A stretch of 64,000 bases of DNA from Epiperipatus broadwayi (taxonomy: Eukaryota > Onychophora > Udeonychophora > Euonychophora > Peripatidae). Each line of letters begins with the position of its first letter. Within the stretch, counting starts at the first letter, position 1. Below the pieces are notes generated by a model. That model ran no database searches, had not been told where the DNA came from, and worked only from the letters and a program-made list of their open reading frames with translations. The DNA is taken from the NCBI GenBank assembly GCA_028023455.1, contig JAQFVV010001027.1, positions 62,001 to 126,000 of the forward strand, given 5' to 3'. Position numbers and translations under genes: made by a program. This document shows positions 49,401-61,488 of this stretch, piece after piece.

Positions 49401-50270
49401 TTGGAGTTTATATCCCTATAATATATATAAATTCGTTATGAAAGTGCTGTATCTTATACAGCATCTTTTGATTATAACAGTTAATTCAACTTCTTAGTTG
49501 TCATTTCACATCCAAAGAAAGTTGAAGACGATGATTTTAGAACAATGATACATTTACAACCTATGAATCAAAACTTCTCTGTACCACTAACTTTAAATTA
49601 TCAATAAAAATAATAAGTTAATTAATACAAAAGTAAAATGTTTAGTTGTGAAAAAAACCCAGTATATTAGTAATTAAGGGGAAGAGAATATTGACATATA
49701 TACATATATGCAAATCTAAACGATTGAGTAATGTAATGAATGAGTTCATTCACCTACTATTTTATTTCAAAAATTAAAGTGTTTGTTTAATTATGCAAAA
49801 GAAGTTCTCCACAGCTTCTCTAAGAGGGTTGATAAAATTTCTATCCTCATCAACTTTTAATTTTGTGAATGTTATAACCAATAATTCTCAGCAATGTTAT
49901 TATAAATGTAAAATTTATTGTGTTAGTATGCTTGTCAGTGATGAGGAAATAACTGACTAAATAATGATCTCTGGTTCCAAAGATGGTTGTATATAAAATT
50001 TATGATTTTAAATTTTCAAATTACTGAATTATATTTAATATATTTTTAAAACTACAGATGCTTTTAATTAAGGGTAAGTGGAGAGAATATCTACTACAAC
50101 TAAATTAGCTATATATAGATATTTTATCTAATTTATATTATGGAATGCAACTCTATTAATGCATCATAAAAGTTTTAGAAAAAATTTGTTTAAGAATATT
50201 CTATAAAATTTTAAAATACAATAGTAAGATCGTAAAACCAAACAATAAATTCTTCAACTTATGTATATGA
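46470..50270. other. A+T-rich noncoding stretch
   Basis: No gene or bounded element is recognised. A TTG/TTA-rich run lies near 49120-49155. Confidence 0.6.
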
Positions 50271-50279
50271 TATTATTAA

Positions 50280-50545
50280 GTCCATTATTGTAAAATCATA
50301 GTTTCATTGGATTGGGCATGTAAAACTAATGAACAATACAAGATTTCCTAAAAGGATATTTTATAGAGAGCTTGAGCAGATGTTTAGAGACAGATAGCCT
50401 CCACTTATATTACAAGGATTATTTCAAAGACATTGTTTCCATTGGGAAGTTATAGTAGAGAATAGAATTCATAGAGGAACTAGAACTACAATGAGATATG
50501 GTGTTGGAGTATTTCAGAAAGAAAAGTATTTTGAAAAAAGTTAAA
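50280..50545 (+). pseudogene. LINE ORF2 C-terminal tail remnant
   Basis: The plus-strand frame reads HWIGHVKLMNNTRFPKRIFY, then a Glu/Arg-rich linker, one stop, and a segment ending WEVIVENRIHRG...GVGVFQKEK. This follows the conserved C-terminal layout of many non-LTR reverse transcriptases (GHV-x-R-x3-RIPK...YGEL...W-x2-A-x-DR-x-W-R...FE). The rest of the ORF is absent or unrecognisable upstream. Confidence 0.55.
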
Positions 50546-51325
50546 AGATAGTAGTGCAAAATATCAAATAAGCAAAAAAAATGAACCAGTATGTTTTATA
50601 TGTTAATGCATTTGTATTTCACATATTGGTTTGTATAGACCTCTTAAAATACATCTCTAGAACAAGGTTTTTTTTAACTTGGAATTGGAATGGCCATGTT
50701 TTTTTTATGACTGGCTGCTACTAAGATTAGCAATAACTACTTGATGGTAAGTGTTATGTAGATGTATTACAAAAGGACAATACCTGTAGTGTTAATCATT
50801 TGTATTGAAGTTTGCCATACCTCTATTTCCATTTGTCTGAAAGATAAACTTACCATGAAGTAATAAAAGAAATATAATAATTTATTATAACTGCTTATTC
50901 TTAATCATACAGTAATCAGCCATGACATGTGCTGTTTAATCACATTACTAGCTCTAAGATGTTATATAAAGTATGCTGGGAAATGATTAAATAGTGCATG
51001 TCATGGCAGATTACTATCTGATTAAAAATTACTAATAAAAATTGCTGTAGCAAATAACATTGTCAAATACATTTATTAATGCTTATCTAATTGTATATTT
51101 TGTTAGCAATTAAATCATGATTGTTTCATAAAGTCATTATGTGAAAACATATATTTGTACACTATATTATGATCAATTCATTCATTTTTTAAAATAAAAC
51201 AATATTCGCAATTGCAAAATTATTTTATTCATTTCATAGTACACTGATTAATACATTGAAATCAGAAACGATTGCTTGTAGTATGACGTTTTAATCATTC
51301 GTTAATTTATAGAGCAATATCTAAC
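50546..51325. other. A+T-rich noncoding stretch
   Basis: I see nothing to annotate. Confidence 0.55.
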
Positions 51326-51399
51326 TGTCTATAATTAATTGCTGAATAATAATAATAATAATAATAACAACAACAACAACAACTGTCTATAATTAATTG

Positions 51400-51470
<71 letters not shown>

Positions 51471-51514
51471 CAACAACAACAACAACAACAACAATAATAA
51501 TAATAATAATAATA
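51326..51514. repeat. (AAT)n/(AAC)n microsatellite with duplicated lead-in
   Basis: Long AAT and AAC runs produce artificial open frames of poly-Asn or poly-Tyr/Cys. The lead-in ctgtctataattaattgctg occurs twice (51326 and 51382), so the array and its flank were duplicated together. Confidence 0.95.
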
Positions 51515-51597
51515 ATTTAATTTATTTACATTTTTCATACAGTTTGAAATATACAAATTATTTACAGGCAGATAATCTAAATATAATATATATGTAT

Positions 51598-52270
51598 TGT
51601 AAGATGACACCTTACATACCATAAAAAAACATACACACGTATATCCATCTTAAACACTATTATCACCAATAAAAAACAATTTATGTCATAACCTAAACAT
51701 TAAAACAAGTACCCTAACAATACTCTTCATACTTAACACTAATTAATGATTACACATCTAAATAAACCAAAAACATATTATTAATTATGTATTAATAATT
51801 TTGTTTCAATTTGTCATTCAAATTCATATTCCTAACAATACTGATTTAAAAAGAAAAAGAAAAAAAATCAAACTTCAAAAAATCAAAAGAAAGAAATAAT
51901 TAAAAATTTTCTTGTTTATTAATCCATTACAGAAACCATGCATATATTAAAATGATGTTAATAATTGAAATAAAATGTGAACTCAAATTGATACATTAAA
52001 ATAATAAAATATAAAACAAAATGAAATAACCTCTTCTGAAAAACAGTATAATATAAAAACGAATGCCTTTGTTCTTGGCTAGTCAACACACATTTTGGAA
52101 AAAGCTAACTTCAAATCCACCATTCAAGATTATGGAATGAAAGCTATTGAAAATATCCCTAAAGAAGAAAATAATAACAGGAAATAAGGAGAAAACTACT
52201 TGAATCAATATGGATAAATTACTAATTTTTTAAAAATTTTACTTTACAAATCTTGGAAGCATTTTATTCA
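51598..52270 (+). repeat. 5' LTR
   Basis: Matches 56660-57253 with many substitutions and several indels (for example the segment 51625-51705 is mostly missing in the other copy). It starts TGTAAG and probably ends ...TTATTCA. Divergence between the LTRs shows an old insertion. Confidence 0.8.
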
Positions 52271-53918
52271 TAATAGTGGTGAATTCCAATATTGATCTGA
52301 GATTTTTAAAAATAGAAAACCACTATTAAAACTTCAAGCAAATTCATGTCGACAGAGATATGCAGCTATGTCTTCTAAAATAGAGAAGGCATTGTGAATA
52401 TGAAATATTATTTGCCACCTAACCATAAACGTTACATTTGAGTTTCAAGTAAAATCGGCATATATCCATCTATGCTGAATAAAACATCAAAAATAAGGAT
52501 AACTACTTAGATTGGAATGAAGACTGTTAATGAAAGAATGTGAATCATAATCATGAACATTCGAACATTGCCAGTGGATTATAAGTCGAATAAAAGAAAA
52601 TGGCAAAAAGGAATGAATTCCTTGGATGCTTGTCAACATGGACTGTTGCCAATTTGAATCTCAGTTTGACTATACAGGATTAATATTATATATATAATTT
52701 TTTTTTGTAATTTCTTTTGACAATAGGTGAATTTCATCCAACCATAATTCAGATTCAGACAGAAGGGAAAGTCATAAATTTATTGTTTTCAGTTTATTAA
52801 TAAAATATAGGCATAGATATCTGAAGCTTGCTTAATAATAGGTTTGACCATTTATAGATGAAATTGTAAGATTTTACTCTTTATGTAATACTGAATATCT
52901 ATATTATGACCAGTATAGTGAAATATTTGTTACAGCTAATTTATTTATTAGATTGTTTTTTATTCAGGATATATGACTAAAACCCTGTATGGTTGATCTC
53001 CCCTATCATATATTATCATATCATTAGAAAAGGGTTCCCAAGATATAGAGTAATCCTAAAATTAATTGAGACATAAAATTATTTGGATGAAAGTTTAAAT
53101 TTCTTTTGTTGTAAAGTTTGAATTATCAAGTTTAGGTAGGAATGAGTATCCTTCTAGGGATAAAATGGGATTGAATCATCAGTTATTCAAGAAATGAAAT
53201 CAAAGATGATCATGCTTATCCAATTGTGAGTTAATAATTGTATAAAACATATTTCATGTTAAAATACAATAATGAATAAAATCTGTTAATGATAATGATT
53301 TTAGTAAATATTTTTAATATCAAAATTAAAGTCACTGCCAACTTTTTTATTTGTCTACTCCCCATTTCATCACATCACATATAGATATTTTGCATATTTA
53401 ATATGATACAATCATATTCTGAAGTAGAATACATGCATATTCTTTCTGAGTTTGAATACTGTGACATAATGTGAGTTGAGTAGAGGGGAAATAGAAGAAG
53501 GTATGTAAAATCGAATTTTCTGATCATAACGAGAAATAGGCCATTCCATTACACATGGCATCAAATTTTAGGGGCTTGAAAACAGATGGTTATAGAATTA
53601 TATACAAATAATTTGAACATGTGATGAATTGGAAATAGTTATAAAAAATAAAAAAATAATTAATTAATATAAATAAAATAATGTTATAATCAATCAATTA
53701 AACAAATTAGAGAAATACAATTTAATGTAGTGAATTAATAAGTTATGTAAGAGAACAACCAAATAAATTAAAAAATATCATATATATGGGATGTGTGGCA
53801 ACAGAAAATTTTCTATGATAGTTAGCAATTTCATTAATATGATTGAGAAATATTTGTTTAAAATACAAAATTTATAAAGTTAGTTTATCACAAATAATAT
53901 GATATAATACTATATTAA
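52271..53918 (+). other. leader region of the LTR element
   Basis: Noncoding interior between the 5' LTR and the first Gag frame, A+T-rich, without recognised coding. Unusually long for a leader, so lost sequence or nested insertions cannot be excluded. Confidence 0.5.
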
Positions 53919-55634
53919 ATGATCATTCAGAATAAGATAAAAGTGAGGGAATTAGAAACTATTAACGAAGTTGATATTGAACTTGAAGCACAGGAGTTGA
54001 TGTAGCACAAACATCAAATTCTCTTAGAGATAATATAGATATGTTTATTCTTGAAAATTTAGAAGAACAAAATATTTGTATGTCTGGAGGTATTGTATTA
54101 AAAATTATTTCACCCCAAGAGATAATAATGAATACAGAGATACAAAAGGAAGGAAGAACAAATGCAAATGATTCTATTCTCAACCAGTTGATGATAATGA
54201 TACAAAATTTGTCAATAAATATGGTCACTAAAGAAGATGTGATGAGATTATCATTAAACATGACAAAACAAAATAATGATTTATCTAAACAATGTCTTGA
54301 ATTGAAAATGGAGTTGAAAGAAATAAAAAAAGATGTCAATAAATGTCAAACAAGATTTATGGAATTTGGTAATCAAATTAAAAACAAAATTGACAATAAA
54401 TTTACTGAAATCATATAAACCTACAATAATTAAAAAACTGACATGCTAGAAAATCAGAAACAATACCACAAAGAAATAGATAAGGAAATACAAAAAGGAT
54501 ATTCAGAAATAGATTATTCTATAAAAGAACAAGATAATAAATTAGAAATTTACAAAAAATAATAATAATAATTCATCAGAAAATAAAGACAATTTTGAAA
54601 AGTTAATTGAGGGTCAAAATAATTTACAAAGTCAATTACAAAGCATAAATATCTCAATAGATCAATAATTTGAACATTTAGAATTGGAATTCTCTTATAA
54701 ATTACAAATTATTAAAAGAAAAACAAATCCAGAATGTTCAAAAGAATAAAACATCTGAAAATGTCTATGGTATAACTAGAGAAAAATTAGATCATCTTTA
54801 AAAAAATTGATAGTATGGATGTAAAACAAAATAAAATGAACAATCCATAAAAGATTTATTGATCAAGAAATGGAGAATTTACTTCAAATTTATAGCATGG
54901 AAGAAACTATCTTCAACAGATAAAGGGAGAGTTTTATGATCAAATAATACAGCCAATTATAAATACCCCAAATGAAATAATTAATGCAAATAAAAATATC
55001 CAAAATGAACACTATTAATCAATTCCTGAAACTTAACATATTCAAAGGCTTTATGAATGAGGCTCCAATTGAACATTTGAGAAATCTGAATTTACACTTC
55101 TCAGTCAACACTAACCTCTCAGGAGGAGGAAAATTGATAGTATCTTACAGTCACAATATGATATGCTATCATGGTAGGAGTCAATATTTCCAACACCATC
55201 CAATTTTTGATGACTAACAAGTTTCACCAATAAAAAAATTTTCGAATAAAGATTGACAGGAAGCATTTTTGTATCAACTATTCCAAGAAAAATATAGAAA
55301 TGACCCTGGAGAAACCTTAACCAATTTTTTTACAAAAGGTGGCAAACTGAAAACTTTAAACACTTATTATTTGAGTGAAAGTCATATAATTAGAATGGTG
55401 AAATATAATCTCCCATTAAAAATAGGACTATCATTACTCTGCATTAATGTCCAGAACATTGGACAGGATGCAGATTTATTAAACAACATTGACATAAACA
55501 ATCATAATATGATAAATAATATTCCCAAAAAAGAAATATCAGTCAATGATATAAATTACAAAAAAAAAGAGAAAAATAATAATGATCTCTATCATTGTAA
55601 GGGAAAGTCAAATCATATTGATAACTGCAACTAG
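53919..55634 (+). pseudogene. gag: Gag remnant: coiled coil, capsid-like block, basic tail
   Basis: Gag would package the element RNA. The first frame starts at the ATG 53919 and stops at 54003. It continues in another frame (54041-54418) with a Lys/Glu/Met-rich coiled coil (MKMELKEIKKDVNK-type). Broken coiled-coil text follows to about 54780. A capsid-like block (55050-55210) has FLKLNIFKGF and EAPIEHLRNL, comparable to the Gag at 39246-39031. Bases 55269-55634 continue (LFQEKYRNDPGETLTNFF) and end in a basic region with CKGKSNHIDNC, a CCHC knuckle that has lost its second cysteine. At least four frame breaks make it nonfunctional. Confidence 0.65.
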
Positions 55635-55914
55635 GGGAAAATAAATGATAAGTATCTAGACAATGTCAACCCCATTATCAATCCTTTCAACAGCCCACAA
55701 AAACCATCAAAATTTGGGTGTAATACAACTACACCTAACACTACTCTTGAACTAAACTAATATGGTACTTGAGACATAGTTTCTCATCTCAAGAAACCTC
55801 ATTAAATAGAGGAACAAAAGTAAAACCCTAAATAGGGAAATCACTAACTTAACATATTCGTGGAAGATAGAATACTGAACTATGCTTTACAAAGTTGCCC
55901 CCTGATAGAAATGT

Positions 55915-56322
55915 TGTTTGAGATTTGCTAGTTAAAGCTTTGTTAGACACTGGTAGCCAAATATCAGTAATTTCTGATATTCATAATAAAATTTTAAATA
56001 AAATTTCAAATATTAAAACCTACCACTCAGATCAATATAGGTTACCATGGCTAACAATAGAAAAGCCAAACTAATGCAAAAATAAATCTGGGTAGAATTA
56101 AAGTTCAGCCAAACAATCATCTATCATGTTTTTTATATTAAATGATGTTATACACAAAGTCATTTTGGGAGCAGACTTCTTACATATGAACCAATGTATG
56201 GTTATTTTCCCAAATAAGTTAGTCAGAGTAATTGATGAGGTTTTAGGGATGATATTATTTCCAAAATATGATCTACCTGAAATTGATATCATCACCAAGC
56301 ATGCAGGCTTAAATGCATATTA
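55915..56322 (+). pseudogene. retropepsin-like aspartic protease remnant
   Basis: The frame encodes KALLDTGSQISVIS with the catalytic Asp-Thr-Gly at 55946-55954. After stops, 56126-56322 encodes VILGADFLHMN, the second conserved retropepsin block (I-L-G-x-D-F-L). These are the two hallmark motifs, correctly ordered and about 75 codons apart. The protease processes Gag-Pol in intact elements. It follows Gag, as in Ty3-like elements. Stops between the two blocks show inactivation. Confidence 0.8.
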
Positions 56323-56647
56323 GTTAGATTGTGGAGGAGAAATTCGCAGGATATATAATGCCAGAATATTAAAACCATAGCTTGAAAAAAAATTGATTTT
56401 CTCTCATGATAAATTCAATCATAAAACATAAAAAGTCCATTAAATTATCATTATTCAGGATATTAATTTAACTGGTGTAAAATGAAATTATCTTAAATTA
56501 AAATAGTAACAAATGTCAAAGACCATAAAATACACCAACTACAAAAGATAAACATGAATTAATAACAATAAAAAGATTATTTTCTCCTACATAAACAAAA
56601 CTTGAGAATTATATATATATATATATTACATTTTTTTAATTTCCTAA

Positions 56648-56659
56648 GTGGAGGAGAAA
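56648..56659 (+). other. polypurine tract
   Basis: gtggaggagaaa lies directly before the TGTAAG of the 3' LTR, where plus-strand DNA synthesis is primed. A similar string (gtggaggagaaat) occurs earlier at 56331-56343. Confidence 0.75.
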
Positions 56660-57253
56660 TGTAAGGTGATACCTTACATACCACCAAAACCCACACACCC
56701 TGACAATACTCTTCATACTTAACACTAATTAATGATTACACATCTAAAGCATATATTAATTATGTATTAATAATTTTGCTTCAATTCATCATTCAAAATT
56801 ATATTTCTAGCAATATTGACTTATTTAAAAAAAATCAAATGCAAGCAAGCAATTCACAAAAATAGAAAAAAAAGAAATAACAATTAAAATTTTTTTTGTT
56901 TATTAATTCATTACACAGAAATCATGCATATATTAAAATGACATCAATAATTGAAACAAAACATGAACTCAGATTGACACATTAAAATAATAAAACAAAA
57001 TGGAACAACCTCACTCTGGGAACAGCATAATATAAAAATGAATGTCTTTCTTTTTCAAAAAGAGAATTGAAAATAATATTGGCTAGTCAACATACCTGTT
57101 GGAAAAATCTAACTTCAAATCCACCAGCTATTGAAAATATGATATTTCTATAGAAAATAATAACAACAGGAAATAAGGAGAAAACTGGTTGACTCAATTT
57201 GGACTATATTTTGTAAAAATTTTACTTTACAAATTTTGGAATTGTTTCATTCA
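56660..57253 (+). repeat. 3' LTR
   Basis: Direct copy of 51598-52270. It ends ...CATTCA and is followed directly by a dispersed repeat beginning aataaacatcacatgatcac. Confidence 0.8.
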
Positions 57254-58345
57254 TAATAAACATCACATGATCACTATTTCTTATGTTTGCTCTTAGCTGT
57301 TATTAAAACAGGCAAAACTCTTTATACATATTACCACTCAGTGCAAGCCAGAGTAATCACTGGATTCTAGAAGGCTTGTGCATAAAACCCCCACTAGTCC
57401 CAACTCATCCAATATCCCCAGACTAGTTTCTGGCTTGTGGCCTTCATCAGTGAGGAGCCTTGGATTTGAGAGCACTGCACCTAGATCTTAGAATCTAATC
57501 CTCCAGCAACTACCTTTTATCTCTACTTAACTACAAAACTATGAGACTTAAATTAACAATTTTATATTTTCAATCCAAGGTCGTCAGCTTATCTAGTCAT
57601 ATGGGTCTGAACTCAGTTCAGTATCTATACATTTTGGTGTCTTTGGTTCTTTAATAACCATAGCCACCACTATCCTATTAGGCAGGATTGGTTTCAAACC
57701 AATAAACATCACATGATCACCATTTCTTATACGTGCTCTTAACTGTTATTAAAGCAGGCAAAACTCTTTATACATATTGTCATGTAAAGAAATATATGAC
57801 AGCTTGTTAAAACTTATAATATGGCTACTCACACTTGTTTTGTTGTTAGTAATTATCATAATTTTTAGGTTTTAATAATTAAGAGTCATCTATTGTTCAT
57901 TCTTTCTATATTTAAATCATGTTGTTGGTTTATTTATCTATTTTGATTAATTTGTATATTTGATCTGCAAGCAGATGATTATTCCTGCTTTATGGAAATA
58001 GATTGGCCAAGTGTTCTTTGATGTGGTCATGCCAAGGTGCATGTACCTCTCATATACATATTTGGATAATCTTCACTGTTGTCCTTATTAATATTATCAG
58101 TGCAGACAAATTTCCTGCTTGATAGTATCACATGATCACCATTTTTTATGCTCGCTCATAACTGTCATTAAAACAGGCAAAACTCTTCATACAGTAGTGC
58201 CACTCAGTGCAAGCCAGAGTAATCAGATCCTAAGATCTAGATGCAGTGTTCTCAGATCCAAGGCTCCTCACTGACTAGTCTGAGGATATTGGATGAGTAG
58301 GCACTAGATAGGGATTTTATGCACAAGCCATAGGAGCAGATTTTC
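57254..58345. repeat. dispersed repeat mosaic with an inverted segment
   Basis: A block of about 65 bases, catcacatgatcac...ggcaaaactct, occurs at 57260, 57707 and 58127 in the same orientation (and once more at 33443-33490). At 57260 and 58127 it is followed by ccactcagtgcaagccagag. The next segment of about 110-140 bp (57370-57505) reappears at 58217-58330 as its reverse complement. The repeat family is unknown to me. Confidence 0.7.
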
Positions 58346-59567
58346 ATTCTTGCTTCATGTCACTCTCAAATCCAATGAAATTTTTGGCTATGGCCTCACC
58401 AAGGCAGGCATATCTCATCTCTGTTTCATCATTGGATATACTAACCTACCACCACATTCAGTTTTTTAATGTATTTTTACACTCTGATATACAACTGTGC
58501 AGTCAGTCATAATTCCAAGTCCATGGTGATCATTTATTAATTGTGATTTTAATATATTTAAATAAATACTCCTATCTTAATTCTGCTTGATAATTCATTA
58601 ATTGATAGACAAACCATCATAGAATGTCCACCCTGGAGATTATTTAGACAAAGCACATAGTCCCTCTATTGTAAGTTAGTGATAATTAAACTCTTTATTC
58701 ACTAATTATTTTTTTTAATCTGTAAGAAATGCAATATAGTCATAGATTCAAATCTAGTCATTTGAACTTTTATTTCACTTTTGTTTGTTTTTCTTATTGT
58801 TATTAATAAATTTATATACATGTAACCTCATTGTGTTTTGTTTACCGTGATTGACTTTTTATTTTTTTTCCATTTTAAGAGTCTGATGTAAATTTCTGAC
58901 CTTAATAGGATATAAGAAAAATGGCATATATGCTATTATCATCTGCAATAGTCACATGGAAGTTGTCTTGGGGACATAGGTAATGGGTAATGCAAATTAG
59001 TGATCCTTGCTTGGTTCCTAAGATTAGTTTTGTGGACTATAAAAATCTGGGCATAACTATATCTCTGGGTGAGACCCTAACTGTGCATCTCTTTTTAGTC
59101 TCTATTCATGTAACAACTAGAAAGAATAGTTGCATGCTTTGGTCCTAGCTTAAAGTGAAATGCAACTTATTGCCTCCCTATCATTGGAAAGTGTGTTTTT
59201 TTGACTCAGAAATGTTTTGTTGTTAGAGTGCTGCATAACTTAATAAAAAGTGGAAAGTGAATAAATAGTCTATAAATTAATTATCACTCAAGTATCCTAG
59301 ATGAAACTAAAATTTGACCAAGTTTTAAATTGCAATTTAAGAAACCACCTTGACTATATCTGCAAAACCTAAAAAAGAAAAGAAACTGAATTCCCTTCTT
59401 CAGAATAGAAAGAGCCTTTAAGTTAATATTTATTTATACAGATACCTTGGTTTTTCATTATATATCTGTGTGCATATACAATAACTAAGGCCATTAAGAT
59501 AATTGTGTGTGAAAAATCTTAAAAGAATAACAGTGTTTTTCCTTTGAAAATATTATGTTTTTCTTGT
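58346..59567. other. noncoding stretch
   Basis: Slightly less A+T-rich than average, with no ORF or element recognised. Confidence 0.5.
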
Positions 59568-59580
59568 TTTAGTTGTTAAA

Positions 59581-59782
59581 TAATATTTACTAAGGCAATA
59601 AACCTCAAGAGTGTGCACTTGAAAATGCAAAGGTAGAGACCTCTACAGGTCTCGTAAGCTTGTGGTTAAGACCTGTAGAGGTCCCTATCTTTGCATTTTC
59701 AAATGCACACTCTTGAGGTTTATTACCTTAGTAAATATTACTTACATAATCAATGTGCATTAAATAAATTTATAATTGCAAC
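59581..59782. mobile_element. short foldback insertion with tail and 13-bp target duplication
   Basis: Left arm 59581-59652 and right arm 59669-59740 are nearly perfect 72-bp inverted copies around a 16-nt loop. Bases 59741-59782 form an unpaired tail. The direct repeat tttagttgttaaa lies immediately on both sides (59568-59580 and 59783-59795). The layout equals that of the 918-bp insertion at 566-1483, although the sequences are unrelated. No ORF; the RNA would resemble a long pre-miRNA hairpin. Confidence 0.85.
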
Positions 59783-59795
59783 TTTAGTTGTTAAA

Positions 59796-61488
59796 ATAAT
59801 GGATATATTTTAAAATGTCTTTCTCTCTAAATATTAAAGTTGTCCAAGAAGAGGGGAATAATCTCATTTCCTTATAGAGAGTAAGATTATTTAAGTTTTA
59901 AAGTTATCTATTCTTATTTTATATATAGCTTTAAATGTGTATATAAAAAGCATCAATTATGTATGGGCCTAAAAATAATGTTTCCAGGTTATAAATCAAT
60001 ATTAAGAAGGTGCGAATAAAAATACTTTATCATGATAACAAAGGTGTCTGATCAGAGGGTAATTTTTATCATTTTGTGATTGTTGATATGTTTGTACTAT
60101 TATAACCTAATAATATCTTTTTTACTTTAATTATAGCCTATTGCCATTTAACTCTAATTCTTACACTCAATAATGTTTTCTATGTGCTAGAAATGCAATA
60201 ATAGTGAATATTTAATAAATATGGAATGTATTTGAATCTATATCTGTAGCATACTTTTCTAAATAATGTGATAGTACCTAAGATCATAACCATCTATCTT
60301 AGTAGATTAGATCTTCCATAATATTTTTAATACCTATAAAGAACTTAGCTCCAAATGATTTAATGTAGGAAAGTACTTGGTTTGATCATTATCAAAATGC
60401 AAATTCCTGTTTAGAATTTATATCATCAATGTATAATCATTTTATATAAAATTTAAATTATTTTAGTACTCACTGACCACTTCATACATTATATACTTAT
60501 GAGGATCAACTAACCATTGGGATGTTATAACTATTCATACTTACAATGCTATATACATTATAAATGTTTAATATTTTGCTTAGTTTTTATAAATATTTAT
60601 AAACAAAGAACAGAGTTTTGAAATAATAAAATGATACGAGAAGCATGACTGTTCCGATGGTTATAAATGATGGATTCATCACTACAATTCCATTCAGTTG
60701 ACTAAATTGAATTTTTTTTTGTACCTTTTTTATTTGGAAATTAATCCTGGATGTTTCAGCTTTTGAGACTCCTATTCTATTACCGCATCAAACTGCACAA
60801 GATAAAAAAAAGAGCATGAGCATAACAGAAAATTCACGATAACGATATATTGTATACATCATTACCTGTTTACATTTAGTGAAAAAGTTTCTTTTTTTTT
60901 TGTTGTTTTAAATAGAAAAGGTTTTTGTTTTGTAAAAACTCAATAACAAACTCTGTTTATAAACTCATTTCTAAGATAATTAATGTGTTTTCATGGAACT
61001 ATTTCCTTGCTTGCTAGAAGCTTGCAATTGCTAATAATGTATGCTTTCTTTGCATTAACGTTCGTCTTAAACACTTACTTTAATTTCCAGAATCAATCTT
61101 TTTAAAGTAGTACTCTCTAAAAGCCATTTGTATCCTTTATTTTGACATTAACTTCGCTTTACAATTTACAACTATTTTTTATTTTATTTACCTTTTTTTA
61201 GAGAGAGTTTTATAATATTGGTATGTCTGTGTTTTTTCAACTAAAATATAATTACAAAATTTATTTTAAAAAATATTTTTGAATATTTTTATTTTGAAGT
61301 TTAACTTAAAAGTTCAATAATATCTTTTGACAAGAATGCTCATCACCGAAATGCTTTAAAGATTATATTTATTGTTTTCAGTATTTTTTCCATATATGAA
61401 GCAGTATTAATATTGAATTGAATTTAATAATTCTATGCAAAATTCATTTGATTAAAAAAGTACATAAAAAGATAAAATAGCTCCTTAG
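59796..61488. other. A+T-rich noncoding stretch
   Basis: I see nothing to annotate. Confidence 0.55.

Larger units (their letters stand above)
51598..57253 (+). mobile_element. Gag-protease LTR retrotransposon without RT or integrase
   Basis: Direct LTRs (51598-52270 and 56660-57253), both starting TGTAAG(A/G)TGA(C/T)ACCTTACA, flank about 4.4 kb. A purine tract gtggaggagaaa (56648-56659) directly precedes the 3' LTR. After the 5' LTR, tggtgaattcc (52277-52287) is a possible primer-binding site. The interior encodes a decayed coiled-coil Gag and a retropepsin. No RT, RNase H or integrase motif was found before the 3' LTR, so the element is nonautonomous or internally deleted. No clear target duplication was seen. 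Confidence 0.8.

Noticed and set aside
51335-51624. Open frames of poly-Asn (plus) and poly-Tyr/Cys/Leu (minus)
   Set aside because: They are translations of an AAT/AAC microsatellite, not genes.
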